Assembly: GCA_021802485.1 (NCBI GenBank)
Contig: JAJZXF010000011.1
Span: 1-48,481, forward strand
Direction: 5' to 3'
Length of the DNA: 48,481 nt
DNA from: Actinomycetes bacterium
GTDB taxonomy: Bacteria > Actinomycetota > Acidimicrobiia > Acidimicrobiales > JAJZXF01
The notes under the pieces are model-generated. The model saw only the letters and a list, made by a program, of their open reading frames with translations, was not told the DNA's origin and did no database searches. Position 1 is the stretch's first letter. The number at the start of each line of letters is the position of its first letter. The position numbers were made by a program, and so were the translations under genes. Below, one piece after another: positions 29,128 through 42,432 of the stretch.

Positions 29128-29338
29128 GGTGGGATAACTTATCGCAACAGAGCGTCATGCATCACTCGCACCACTAGGAGCTGGGCTTCGAGGCCCGCTG
29201 TATCGTTGGCACTGCGAAACAGCACGGCCGCAGAACCCTGTTGGATGACCCTGTGGAACCCAAGACTGGGAGAGAGCACGCTGTGCGCCGTATCCTTGAA
29301 ATCATGAGCCGACAAGCGTCGAAGAGACCATAGATACG

Positions 29339-30550
29339 GTGGCCCTTGTAGTCCAGAAGTTCGGCGGAACATCCGTTGCGGATCCCGAGCGCATCAAGAC
29401 AGTAGCAAGCCACGTTGCGCGCACAAAACGAGAGGGAAACGAAGTCGTCGTCGTCGTCAGCGCAATGGGCAGAACCACTGACGATCTGATCAGGCTGGCT
29501 GCAGAGATTGGCCCCGTCAGGCCTGGTCGCGAGCTTGACATGCTCCTCACCGCGGGGGAGCGGATCTCGATGGCGCTGTTGTGCATGGCTCTCGGTCACC
29601 TAGACATACCATCGATCTCCTTGACGGGTAGCCAAGCCGGCATCATCACCGACTCAACTCATGGCAAGGCAAAGATTCTCGAAGTAAAGGCTGACCGGAT
29701 CCATGAGGCGATGAGCGGTCACAAAGTGGCAGTCGTGGCCGGCTTTCAGGGAGTCTCCGAAGCCCATGACGTGACTACCCTTGGTCGCGGAGGATCGGAT
29801 ACGACAGCGGTGGCCCTGGCCGCTGCTTTGCATGCAGGATCATGTGAGATCTATACCGACGTGCCGGGCGTGTTCAGCGCTGATCCCCAGATCGTGCCAG
29901 CTGCTAAGCGCATAAGTCGGCTGTCTTTCGAGGAGATGCTGGAAATAGCGGCCAGCGGTGGGCGGGTTCTCGCTCTACGCTCGGTCGAGTTCGCACGTAA
30001 CCATGGGGTCCCGCTGGAAGTCCGTTCCAGCTTCACCTGGGAACCAGGAACTATCGTTGACAAGGAGAATCCAGAGATGGAACAAGCAATCGTGTCCGCG
30101 GTGACGAACGACGCATCCGAGGCCAAGGTCACCGTAACTGGCGTGCCGGACCGGCCCGGGATTGCCGCGTCACTGTTTAGAGCACTCGCCGACAGGTCTG
30201 TGAACGTCGACATGATCGTGCAGAACACGTCCAGGGAAGGAACCACCGACATCTCGTTCACCGTCCCGAAGGACGACTTGGAAGAAAGCCTCGAGATCAC
30301 GATGTCTCTTGCTCCCGTTATCAAAGCGAGCGCTGTGTGCTCTGACTCCGATATAGCCAGAGTGTCCCTAATAGGAGCAGGCATGAAGACCAACCCAGGC
30401 GTCAGCGCGACGATGTTCGAGGTCCTCGCTCGCGAGGGCATAAACATCGAGATGATCTCTACCTCCTCGATCCGCCTCTCGTGCGTGGTAAAGGCCGCTG
30501 ATATGGAACGAGCGGTACAGACACTTCACAACGAGTTCGGCCTCGGCTAA
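29339..30550 (+). CDS. lysC: aspartate kinase
   Basis: [42 protein letters not shown]-terminal ACT domains. Confidence 0.95.
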   Translation: MALVVQKFGGTSVADPERIKTVASHVARTKREGNEVVVVVSAMGRTTDDLIRLAAEIGPVRPGRELDMLLTAGERISMALLCMALGHLDIPSISLTGSQAGIITDSTHGKAKILEVKADRIHEAMSGHKVAVVAGFQGVSEAHDVTTLGRGGSDTTAVALAAALHAGSCEIYTDVPGVFSADPQIVPAAKRISRLSFEEMLEIAASGGRVLALRSVEFARNHGVPLEVRSSFTWEPGTIVDKENPEMEQAIVSAVTNDASEAKVTVTGVPDRPGIAASLFRALADRSVNVDMIVQNTSREGTTDISFTVPKDDLEESLEITMSLAPVIKASAVCSDSDIARVSLIGAGMKTNPGVSATMFEVLAREGINIEMISTSSIRLSCVVKAADMERAVQTLHNEFGLG

Positions 30551-30661
30551 AAAGCCGAACGCTTTCACCTTGGCAACAGCCGATATTCCAAACAAGCGAT
30601 CGCGGGTCTCTGCCTGAGAGATAGCGATCTCCGCAACACCGCTCAGGTGAGAGCGAACTAG

Positions 30662-31696
<1,035 letters not shown>

Positions 31697-31720
31697 ACAA
31701 GTCAGACTACCTAGCGCGGG

Positions 31721-32434
31721 CTACTCCGCTACGTCGCGAAGGACATCGCCCAGGTAACTCGCAACCCGGCGAGAGAGGTTCACGGCATGATCGCCAAAGC
31801 GCTCATAAAAACGCGCTACCAGTGCGAGCTCGAGCGCCACAGGTAGGGACATCTCGCCAGCTACGAGTTCTGCCGTCAGGGTGACATGCAGATCGTCCAT
31901 CTCGTCATCCAGCCGTTCCAGCTGTTCCGCCAGGCTCGCTGCGCGATCCACATAGGCGTCTGTAGCCATCCGCCACATCCTGGTCGCCACCTCACCCATG
32001 CGCTCTACAAGTCCTCGGCTCCGAGCATTCATCTCCCGACCCAAGCCACGCACGCCGCGCTGGGCGATATGCTCCGCCAGGTCGCCACTACGCTCCAGCT
32101 CCGGCAGCATCCGCAACACCGTAATGAGGAAGTGAAGCTCTGCGGGCGACGTTCGACCCAACGCAAGCTGCCTCAGAACGAGCGATTCGATGTCACCGTA
32201 GAGGGAGTCCACCGCGCTGTCCCGCTCCACCAGCACCCTTCCAAGCTCACGATCACCACTCAACAGAACATCGGTAGCTCCGACCAACGCCTCCCCCACC
32301 AGGGCAAACAGCTGGATAACTCGCCTCTCGATCCACACCGCATCATCGCCCAACGAAGCACTCCCGCCTTGGAGCGGATCCAGACGACCCTTCAGGCCTT
32401 CCTCGATTCCTGCGCTATCAGGGATGTCTTCCAC
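31721..32434 (-). CDS. phoU: phosphate signalling protein PhoU
   Basis: DSAVDSLYGDIESLVLRQLALGRTSPAELHFLITVLRMLPELERSGDLAEHIAQR, ERFGDHAVNLSRRV. Confidence 0.9.
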   Translation of the reverse strand: MEDIPDSAGIEEGLKGRLDPLQGGSASLGDDAVWIERRVIQLFALVGEALVGATDVLLSGDRELGRVLVERDSAVDSLYGDIESLVLRQLALGRTSPAELHFLITVLRMLPELERSGDLAEHIAQRGVRGLGREMNARSRGLVERMGEVATRMWRMATDAYVDRAASLAEQLERLDDEMDDLHVTLTAELVAGEMSLPVALELALVARFYERFGDHAVNLSRRVASYLGDVLRDVAE

Positions 32435-32467
32435 GTAGCTACCGTAGCTTGGCGCGACTCTGCCAGG

Positions 32468-35400
32468 TCAGCGCTTCAAGCGCTCATGCACCTCCCGTTT
32501 GCGCACTTCCAGGTCGGATACCACCTTCTCCCTTGCCTGACCACCCCCGAGAAACACGAGCACACACTGCGAAACGCTCGCTCCGAGTGAGGACTCGATC
32601 GCAACCGCGTACGCTGCCATCTGTAGCGAATACCGGGAAACCGCTGCCTCGACATCGCGGTCTGTGACGAGACGATCCGTCTTGTAATCAACGATCTCCA
32701 TCCCGTCTGGACCTTCGATGAGCAGATCGATGAACCCCTCGAGAACCCCTTTGCCGATCGGCGCGGCAACATACACCTCGCGCCAGTGCCGCAGAGAGCG
32801 CGCTCGCCTCACCACTGTCGTGTCAAGAGCAGCCCGCGCCATGCGATCCACGTCCTCTGCGTGGGCCGGAATGCACTCGTGTGCTGCACTGGCCAGCGCG
32901 GCCTCCCTGATGCCCCGAGGATCCGAGAGGTCAATCTTCTCGAGAACCGCATGAACAGCACGACCTATCGATGCTCCGACCCCAACCCGATCCCACGACG
33001 GAAGCTCCTCTGTCGAGTCGTAATCAGCGCTCGCAGCACTCTGGGAACTCATCACCATCACATCAGATGCCGGACTGCCCAATGACAGCAAGGAGGAGCC
33101 AGCTGTCCCACTCTGATCCAGATCACTGTGCAATGACCTCCACGAAGACGACGGCTCCAACGCCGCGAGCGCTGTAGCAGAAAACCACGGCGCACTTCGC
33201 ATCGCAGACACGAGCCGCCCGCGCTGCGCCAGCCACTCATTGCGTTGTTCAGGCGAGAGACCAGGTGATAGCTCCAGCGACGGACCACTGCGCTCAGAGG
33301 AAAGTGCGGGCGCTGGCTGGCCTTGTACGGGATCGCCAGAGTAATCCCCGATCCGTCGCCACATCTGCGGGTGCTCCTCGCAAACCTCCAGGAGCTGCGC
33401 TGCCTGCGAGCGCTTGCCGCTTGCATGGTGAACGCTCACCAGCAAGTAGTCGCGAGCTCTCGTCGCAGCGACATAGAGCAAGCGCAGTTTCTCATAGTGC
33501 GCCGCTCTTGCCTCTTGTTCAGCTAGCTCGTCATAGTCCCCAGACCGCAGTGTCGCGTCCAGCCGGAGTGACGGCATCCCTGAGGACGCCCAGAGTACAG
33601 GGGGATTCACCACACGGTCGGCCACGTTGAGACCTGCAAGAAACACCACAGGGAACTCCAATCCCTTGGAGCCGTGAATAGTGAGGATCCGCACGGCATC
33701 GCGATCGGCATCGTCCGATCCGATCAGCCTCGATCGGCTGTTCTGATCCATCTGGCGGGCCATCCACTTCACCAGCTCGCCGAGCGTAGCGTGACCTGAG
33801 TCTTCGAACCATCTCGCCTGATCGAGTACCCAACGCATCCTCTCCCAGCGGTCATGGGTCGGACCGTAACCGAGAATCAGCTCGAAGAGTCCCAGCCGTC
33901 TTACAATTTGCTCCAGAAGCTGCGATGACGGAGTCCATAATCGAGCATCATGCATCTCGTCCAGAAGTCGCATAGCTACAGCAACGGGAGAATCGTCGGA
34001 AATTCCGTCAGGCAAGGGTGCAGACGGGTCCCAGCGACCGCCAGATGCACGGAATCGCACCAGATCGTCGTCTGCACACGCTAGAAACGAAGAGCGCAAC
34101 GCTGCAACAACTGACACCTCGTCGCTTGGATCATCGATTGCCTTGAGGATGTTGACAAGATCAACGACGTCCTGGGATCTCCACACGAAGCTGACACCCT
34201 CGATCTTGTATGGCACCCCCGCAGCGTCCAGCGAGGCTTCGATCTGGCTCAGCATGACCCGAGTCGGCAAGAGCAGCGCAATGTCTCCCCACCGAGCGGG
34301 TCGCGTCAAAGAGGCATCCCGGACTCCAGAGGCCGCTCCGGAAGCTTCAAACGATCCCAGTGCGGCCTCATGCTGCATGAGCGCGACCGGCCAGCCCTCT
34401 TGGACAACGCGCTTCATCGTTCGCACGACATCAGCCGCTTCGACCTCACGTACTTCGCTGATCCGAGCTTCCTCACCGCCGCCCAACAGCACAACTGGGG
34501 GCTCAACACATCCTTCAACGCGCTCACGGCTGGCTGACAAGGGTTCGTAAGGGGGCTGAGAGCCCTCGACGCCGCTGCCCAGCAGCTCTCCAAAGACCAG
34601 GTTGACCCACTCGAGGACCCCGGGAACCGAGCGGTAGTTGCGACTAAGCACTACTCGACGGGCCACGCTCGCACTCACGCTTTCAAATAGCTCGACATCA
34701 GCTCGCCTGAAGCGGTAAATCGACTGTTTCCCGTCACCTACGAAGAACAGCCTCCCCCCAAAATCGTCGCCGATACCCGCATCTGTGGGAGCTGTGCCAG
34801 ATGCCAGCAGATAGACGAGCTCGACCTGCAGCGGATCAGTGTCTTGGAATTCGTCAACAAGTAGATGCGTGAACCTTGATGCAATCTCCGCCCGTACCGA
34901 TGGGTTGCCACGAGCAAGCTCGCAAGCCAAGACCAGAAGATCATGAAAGATCAACCTTCCTTCGCGCTGGCGATCACGGGCCTGCTTGACGCTGAAGTCC
35001 GCAAGCACCCGGATGAGGTCGCGAACCACCAGGCCAACAACGCTGTCCACAAGCTGCCGTCGGGCGTCATCTGCAACACCGCAGGCGTCACGAACCTCCA
35101 CGACGGGACAGGACCAGTTGTGTTTGACGCCTTTGCTACACCGGATTGAACGTTTCGCAACCACACTCAGGATCTCAGCTGGTTCCGGGGCTATGCCAGA
35201 AGACCCGTCGATCCAATCGGCGAAATCTCTCAGACCCATAAGATGTGAATACAGAAGATCGCTATCGTTCGAACAGCGGTCCGCCATGCCAACCGCATCC
35301 CTGATGCTCTCCACAACTTGAGCAATTCCCTGCTCAGCGAGGCCCGTGAGGCTCACGTCGACATTCGTACCCAAGGTTGACGATCCCGCGTCGGTGTCGT

Positions 35401-36007
35401 CGCCATAACCAATCCTTGCGAGACGATCCCAGTCGTCTCTGAGGTCAGCAGCAGTGCTTCGAAGCTTCTCGAGGCGCAGGCCAAGCGCAAGAGCGAACAA
35501 GAAGAGCTCTTCGTACTCCGGAGCCTCCATCAGCGAGCCGAGCATCTCGCGCCAGCTCCGGTCGAACTCGACATCAACTTCTGCGTCATCAAGAATCTCG
35601 ATCGCAGGAGGCAAGCCCGCCTCGAACGAATGCTCCTTTAAGATCAGCAATGCAAAAGCGTGCAGCGTGCAGATTGCTGCATCGTCTACCTCTGAAAGCG
35701 CGTCCGGGGACACCTCGCCCGTGCGGACTGAACGTTCGATCTCCGAACGGACGCGCTCTCTGAGCTCTGCCGCCGCGGCTTCGGTGAAGGTGATCGCAGC
35801 GATATCCCGCATCCTCGCAACTCGACCAGCAACTAGCGAGACTATGCGCCTCACGAGCGATGTCGTCTTTCCCGTTCCTGCGCCTGCCTCCACGAAGAAC
35901 GTCACGTCGAGATCGGACTCGATCGCCCTTCTAGCAGCTGCGTCCGGATCGTCTGCGTCGGCGGCCGTCTCGAGGCCCACAGCAGCGGACCCACCAGTCC
36001 CGATCAT
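32468..36007 (-). CDS. UvrD/RecB-type helicase-nuclease (AddA-like)
   Basis: FFVEAGAGTGKTTSLVRRI (Walker A), AAITFTEAAAAELRERV, LLVDEFQDTDPLQ, TIHGSKGLEFPVVFLAGL, C-terminal nuclease motif GFIDLLI...EIVDYKTD. Confidence 0.9.
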   Translation of the reverse strand: MIGTGGSAAVGLETAADADDPDAAARRAIESDLDVTFFVEAGAGTGKTTSLVRRIVSLVAGRVARMRDIAAITFTEAAAAELRERVRSEIERSVRTGEVSPDALSEVDDAAICTLHAFALLILKEHSFEAGLPPAIEILDDAEVDVEFDRSWREMLGSLMEAPEYEELFLFALALGLRLEKLRSTAADLRDDWDRLARIGYGDDTDAGSSTLGTNVDVSLTGLAEQGIAQVVESIRDAVGMADRCSNDSDLLYSHLMGLRDFADWIDGSSGIAPEPAEILSVVAKRSIRCSKGVKHNWSCPVVEVRDACGVADDARRQLVDSVVGLVVRDLIRVLADFSVKQARDRQREGRLIFHDLLVLACELARGNPSVRAEIASRFTHLLVDEFQDTDPLQVELVYLLASGTAPTDAGIGDDFGGRLFFVGDGKQSIYRFRRADVELFESVSASVARRVVLSRNYRSVPGVLEWVNLVFGELLGSGVEGSQPPYEPLSASRERVEGCVEPPVVLLGGGEEARISEVREVEAADVVRTMKRVVQEGWPVALMQHEAALGSFEASGAASGVRDASLTRPARWGDIALLLPTRVMLSQIEASLDAAGVPYKIEGVSFVWRSQDVVDLVNILKAIDDPSDEVSVVAALRSSFLACADDDLVRFRASGGRWDPSAPLPDGISDDSPVAVAMRLLDEMHDARLWTPSSQLLEQIVRRLGLFELILGYGPTHDRWERMRWVLDQARWFEDSGHATLGELVKWMARQMDQNSRSRLIGSDDADRDAVRILTIHGSKGLEFPVVFLAGLNVADRVVNPPVLWASSGMPSLRLDATLRSGDYDELAEQEARAAHYEKLRLLYVAATRARDYLLVSVHHASGKRSQAAQLLEVCEEHPQMWRRIGDYSGDPVQGQPAPALSSERSGPSLELSPGLSPEQRNEWLAQRGRLVSAMRSAPWFSATALAALEPSSSWRSLHSDLDQSGTAGSSLLSLGSPASDVMVMSSQSAASADYDSTEELPSWDRVGVGASIGRAVHAVLEKIDLSDPRGIREAALASAAHECIPAHAEDVDRMARAALDTTVVRRARSLRHWREVYVAAPIGKGVLEGFIDLLIEGPDGMEIVDYKTDRLVTDRDVEAAVSRYSLQMAAYAVAIESSLGASVSQCVLVFLGGGQAREKVVSDLEVRKREVHERLKR

Positions 36008-39000
36008 GGACGCTCACCCTCACGAGACCTTGCGGTGTCATCAGCTTTCCGAGCAGCATCACCGGTTTCACGAGGAGTCTCTCCGCATAACTCCAGATAC
36101 GCAGCAAGGCGCGGATCTTCTCGCTTAGCTACCCACTGGCGTTCCCGATCCAGCGGGCACGCAGCGTTGTAGTCGCATATCCTGCAGTGCTCCCAGGCTC
36201 CACCCTGCGTAGGCTCTCCAGGACGAGCCGGAAATATGCCCGCTAATATACCGTCCAGGATCGTCTCGAGGACCTCGCTGAACCTTTCCAGCACACGACT
36301 ATCCACCGTGTATCCAATTTTCGCGAACTCTCCCCGCTGCGAAACGAACCAGTAGCGAGAATCAACAGGCGCTTTCGCTTCGAATTGCTCAGCGGCAGCG
36401 AGCGCGTATAGGGGAAGCTGGAGCTTTGTTCCCCCCAGCACGCAGTCGTCACCTAGTTTCACTAGATCTGCATTCGATCCGGTCTTGTAGTCGGTCACGA
36501 CAAGCGACCCGTCAGCCCTTCGATCCACGCGATCCGCCCGGCCACGAAACCTCACTTCCCGGCCATTTCCCAGATGAAGCCTCACCGGCGGAGCGCAATC
36601 CATGCCAAACGGAAGTTCTGCTGCAAGTGGCTCGAGATCCTCCACGACGTCTTCAGAGTGAAAACGCTCCAGCTCACGCTCGATAACCATCCTCTCGTAA
36701 CGCCAGGACGCACTCCGGCCAAGCAGTCCACGATCTGCATACTCTGCGATCACCTGTCCCGCAATCCCCAAGAGCAGCCCCAGGTCGGGATCAGACCCTG
36801 CAATGCGGGCTTTCGTAAAGCGCTCCAGCACATCGTGGACAAGAGAGCCTCGATCAAGTGCGGAGATCGAAAAACTGTCCTCTGGCAGATTGCGAACTGT
36901 GACGTCGAGAACCTTCGAAAACAAGTAGCGCATCGGACAGCTCGCGTAGCTCTCAAGGCTCGTCGCCGAAAAAATACCCCCGTTGTCCAATATCCCTTCC
37001 ACTGCAGAGCCAACCAGACCATCAAAGCTCGTGAAACGCCTGTTCGATCTGGCGCGAGCCAGGATGATCCCGCGTCCCACCGACGGCTTGTTGGACATGC
37101 TCCAATGCCGGAGTGGATCGCTGCCCCCCAAGACCCAACTCAACAAGGTCGCCGCGTCGAGCTCCCACTCCGAGGAGGGGGAAAGTCTGAGATTGATCCC
37201 ACTCGGTCGTGGCACTCGCAGCGTCACCGCCAGGCCTGCGGTTTGCGGCTCCTGGGACGCCTTGGAAGTGGCAGCACGCATGCGCTCACCCGAAGCTTCG
37301 GTGGTCGATTGCGGAAAGGGATCTGTCACTAGCTTGGCCAACTCGCCAATTGACGACCCGGCATTGGCCAAGACGTCGGGGCGCTCCCCTGCCAGGAGGG
37401 AAAGCTCAACACTGAGGACCCCGCTACGATCCGTCAAGCGAGAAAGCTCCGCGAGCAGCCATCTCGATACCACGTTGGCTCGACCCTGACGGGGATCGGT
37501 CCTCGGCCAAAGTAGCCAGTACCCCTCACGCCCGACTGCGATAGCAGCGCGAAAGTCATCCTCCAGCATAGCGATCCTGTCATGGCGAGTATCGAGCTCA
37601 CCATCTGTTTCACGCCTGACAACCTCTGGTAGCAAAGAGCTCATCGCCTGCTGGCCCGGCAGGTAGGACTCTGCCAATCCCACGATGACCACATCGTCGA
37701 AGTCCATTCCCCTAGCGGTCGCAATGGGAGCAACAAACACACCTTCGCCAAAACGCATCCCATGCTCGACTCGAGAGCGCAGCTCAGTGGCGATAACCTC
37801 CCTGAGCGACTCAACGCTTCCCGGTGGACCAAGAACATCATCGATATCCGCGAGTGTCCTCAGTATCTGCTGCACCTGTTGGTAGTCATCTTGCTCACGA
37901 GCAGGCCAGCGAGCGCGCTCGGAGACTGGATCCAGCAACCGCTTCATGACCGAGATAGCCCAACCGCACGCTGCTCGCCAGCTCTGATGAACTGGCGCTT
38001 GCGCTACGGAGTCAAGCAACCTCTGAATGAAATCGGAAAGCTTGCGAGTCTCGAGGAGCTCCTCGTGCCGGCTAGCGCCCAGCGCTCGTGGTCCACCGCT
38101 ACGCGCAGGACCTCGCGCCTGCGGAGTAGGTCCCCGGGGACCATCCGCCGCACTGCCGTCACGTCCATCGCTCGCGATGGCCATATCGATGCTCGCCGCA
38201 TGCTTCGCCAGCTGCTCCAACCAGCTCGGTGCGCCGTCGGTCACCCCTGCGCTAATAGATATCGCGTCCCATGCCGCAACTGGAACACGGGATCCTCCTT
38301 CAGACACGACTATCGGGTTGCCGGCCAGCCAGGAGATAACATCCTCTCGCCTCCACCCGCCGAGCGACAGGTCAAACAGACCGAGCAAGAACCGTCCGGG
38401 CATACTTCTGTCAAGCGATCTGCCACTGGGCCCGCAGAAGGGGACACCAGCTGCTTCAAGTTGCTGGCTGATGATCGTCGGGTACGGTCCGTGGCGAGGG
38501 TACAAGATCGCCTGCCTCCACAAGGGAATACCCTCTTCCATCCTTGCTGACACATGACGTATCGCGAGGCGAACCTCCTCATCGGGATCAGCGCATGAAA
38601 CCACCATTCCGGGAACCTGTTGCGGGCCGATATTCGCAGGCACCTCGATCGAAAACACGCGCGCCTGAAAAAGATCGAACAATGACACAAGCCGCTTATG
38701 AAGGCCTCCGAGGCAGTACAGCACTACAGGATTGCCGCTCAAAGACGCTTGATTCCCGCTCGCAGCGACCGTAGCCGCCTCGACGACATCCACCTCGTCG
38801 TAGAAGAGCGGAGCAAGCTGAGAACGGATCCTGCGATACAACCGGATCAAGTGTTCGAGCCGTGGACCACTCCCTCCAATGCGCTCAAGCATCGCATCAG
38901 AGCACCATCGCAGTTCTCGCACAACATTGCGCACCTCTGAGGCAGTGCCCACATGGCGCGCCAGATGCAAGAATGGGCCGGGGTCATCGATCAAAGCATT

Positions 39001-39333
39001 CCTCACGGCCGCAAGTTCCGTGCCAGCCGCCAACGGCCTCATCCCGTCAGCAGAAAGCCGCCCGCCAACCAAGCGGTCGAGGAACGCCCGCATCGTCAAG
39101 AACCTCACCCCGAACAGCCCGCTACGCCCTTGAGGCCCCGTGGGTCCAAGCTCCCCAGAACCCAGGAGATGCCTGAGGGAAAGCGACGCGTACCCAGACG
39201 GCACGACAACCTGGATCTCGCAAAGAGGGTCGTCTTGTCTCAGTTCACACACGAGACCCGCCAATGCCTTTGCTGTGGGCCGGCCTCCAGGGGCCCTGAT
39301 AACGCGCTCCATCAGTTCGTTCCGGAAAACCAT
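36004..39333 (-). CDS. AddB-like PD-(D/E)XK nuclease/helicase-like subunit
   Basis: RFRGRADRVDRRADGSLVVTDYKTGS nuclease motif. Cys set SYASCPMRYLF ... HCRICDYNAACP (putative Fe-S). 4-nt overlap with the AddA-like gene. Confidence 0.85.
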   Translation of the reverse strand: MVFRNELMERVIRAPGGRPTAKALAGLVCELRQDDPLCEIQVVVPSGYASLSLRHLLGSGELGPTGPQGRSGLFGVRFLTMRAFLDRLVGGRLSADGMRPLAAGTELAAVRNALIDDPGPFLHLARHVGTASEVRNVVRELRWCSDAMLERIGGSGPRLEHLIRLYRRIRSQLAPLFYDEVDVVEAATVAASGNQASLSGNPVVLYCLGGLHKRLVSLFDLFQARVFSIEVPANIGPQQVPGMVVSCADPDEEVRLAIRHVSARMEEGIPLWRQAILYPRHGPYPTIISQQLEAAGVPFCGPSGRSLDRSMPGRFLLGLFDLSLGGWRREDVISWLAGNPIVVSEGGSRVPVAAWDAISISAGVTDGAPSWLEQLAKHAASIDMAIASDGRDGSAADGPRGPTPQARGPARSGGPRALGASRHEELLETRKLSDFIQRLLDSVAQAPVHQSWRAACGWAISVMKRLLDPVSERARWPAREQDDYQQVQQILRTLADIDDVLGPPGSVESLREVIATELRSRVEHGMRFGEGVFVAPIATARGMDFDDVVIVGLAESYLPGQQAMSSLLPEVVRRETDGELDTRHDRIAMLEDDFRAAIAVGREGYWLLWPRTDPRQGRANVVSRWLLAELSRLTDRSGVLSVELSLLAGERPDVLANAGSSIGELAKLVTDPFPQSTTEASGERMRAATSKASQEPQTAGLAVTLRVPRPSGINLRLSPSSEWELDAATLLSWVLGGSDPLRHWSMSNKPSVGRGIILARARSNRRFTSFDGLVGSAVEGILDNGGIFSATSLESYASCPMRYLFSKVLDVTVRNLPEDSFSISALDRGSLVHDVLERFTKARIAGSDPDLGLLLGIAGQVIAEYADRGLLGRSASWRYERMVIERELERFHSEDVVEDLEPLAAELPFGMDCAPPVRLHLGNGREVRFRGRADRVDRRADGSLVVTDYKTGSNADLVKLGDDCVLGGTKLQLPLYALAAAEQFEAKAPVDSRYWFVSQRGEFAKIGYTVDSRVLERFSEVLETILDGILAGIFPARPGEPTQGGAWEHCRICDYNAACPLDRERQWVAKREDPRLAAYLELCGETPRETGDAARKADDTARSREGERP

Positions 39334-39520
39334 CCGGCGTCAACCGGCAAGAAATTCACCACACTGCAACCATATAGCCCACCTGTTGGACCGACGCTCT
39401 TCGAGAGCCCCGTGCGCTCGGGCCAGCATGCGATCAGGGATCGATACTCGGGCAACTCCTTGGCTTCAGCTCCGAGGAACTATGGCAGTTGGATGGGATT
39501 GGCTGCCACCAGGATGCGTT

Positions 39521-40195
39521 TCAAGAAACCAACGGTGTGTCCGACGACGGTTGTGGCGCAACAACGTTCTCGTCAGTTGTTTCCCGAGTATGTTCTCGGA
39601 GATTGCGCTGCGAAGAAGGCGCCACGAAGAACCATAGTGGCGACGATGCTGCCCACTTCGCAAGTGGACGAAGAATCGCAAGCCCCGGCGGACGCAGGAC
39701 CAACACCACAACTGCTCCTAAGCACAGCCCTCCCAACACGTCACCTGGATAGTGAGCGCCTACGTACACACGGTCGAACGCGAGAAGGAGTCCGACCACA
39801 GTAGCGCTCCAGGCAAGCAGGCGATCACGAGACAGCCAAAGGCCGCAGATCACCGCACCCGCCACGGTCGCGTGATCGCTTGGAAATGTGTAATCATGAG
39901 CCTTCGGAACCAGTAGCTCGACATGGTGCAATGTGTAATACGGACGTATCCTGGCAACAATGTGGTTGATCGGCTGTGCTACGCCAACAGCTATGATAGT
40001 TGCTGCTCCCGCCCAGATAGTTGCTGGAACGCGCTCTGAGAACTGACCTGAGGACCGCGCTCGCCACCATGCAACGATTAGAAGCAGTCCCAAGATTACA
40101 GCACCGCCATAGATCGCATACACGCTCGCGACTCCGTGAGCCCATGGCGTATTGCGTGCAAAGTGATTTATGTCAAGGTAAATGCGCGTGTCCAC
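39521..40195 (-). CDS. PAP2-superfamily lipid phosphatase
   Basis: DYTFPSDHATVAGAVICGLWL and FDRVYVGAHYPGDVLGGLCLG. GTG start at 40195 with GGGAG upstream preferred to the track start at 40228. Confidence 0.85.
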   Translation of the reverse strand: MDTRIYLDINHFARNTPWAHGVASVYAIYGGAVILGLLLIVAWWRARSSGQFSERVPATIWAGAATIIAVGVAQPINHIVARIRPYYTLHHVELLVPKAHDYTFPSDHATVAGAVICGLWLSRDRLLAWSATVVGLLLAFDRVYVGAHYPGDVLGGLCLGAVVVLVLRPPGLAILRPLAKWAASSPLWFFVAPSSQRNLREHTRETTDENVVAPQPSSDTPLVS

Positions 40196-40571
40196 GATGA
40201 TCTCCCAGAGAAGTTGGCGTACTTGCAATTATTCATGTCCATGTCCATGTCCCCTTCCCGCTGCGCGCCTGCGTCACGGGTCTATGACGGTCGGTCATGA
40301 CCATATCATTACCGCTTCCCAGCGCATTTTCGGTTCATACTCAGCATTCTCCAAGGTTGAGCGGTCAAGATCAGATTTGCAATGTTCGACGAAGGATGTG
40401 TTGCTCAGACTACGGTAGTACGTAACCAGGAACGATCGTCGAACAGCAGTAAGCGATTAGCAGACGTGTGCCAAGCAGGTAGGCGTGTGCACCAACGATT
40501 TTGAAGAGCGCTTGCACTGGTCGGCTTGAACTCGATACCAGTCGCAGAGATGCGCTCACGAAGAGATATGA

Positions 40572-41807
<1,236 letters not shown>

Positions 41808-42432
41808 CCGCAGCGGGACCTACTCCCGCGAACGGAGTCGCACTCGTTCTTGGCACTTTCTTCGCGCCCCTTAGGCCCCTTGTCTCGCCGGGCTGGCCAC
41901 GGTGGGTCGTAGACGGACGGGTGAGTCCAGGACACCTGAAACAGCAGCCGGGTCTACCGCTGACATTCGACCCTGAGCAGGGTGAAATCTCCAGAAGGCG
42001 CTGGGCTTTCGATTTCAGACGTGATCAACGCGATGTGTAGGAGTCAACTCAACTGACCCACCAACACAACGGTGTGATTGGCGAGCGGGCCGCGCCCGTG
42101 ACAACTGCGGTGCGATGCGTACACGCTTCTTTGGGCAACGCGCGTCGCTGAGATGGCCGCTAGTGTGCTCTGAATCTGCATCGACCCACTCTCCGCAAAC
42201 CCGGCGCACTCGAGCGATTGCAGCTCTCTGTGAGAAGCTCAGCTCTTTGTGAGAAGCTCACTGATGCGGCGGAGATCGCCTAACCCGCGACGAACCTCGT
42301 ACCACACTATTCGGCGAAGGACGCCTCTGGCATCACGTGAACTTGATCACCATGTCCGCTGTCCTGGAGTCGCAGATCGACACAGCACCAAGGGATGTCC
42401 CGATCCAGTGGTCGGGCCTCAAGGCTGTGCGC

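Noticed and set aside
40235-40252. ATGTCC x3 microsatellite upstream of the PAP2 gene
   Set aside because: Outside the likely coding start (40195) and too short to argue for variation.
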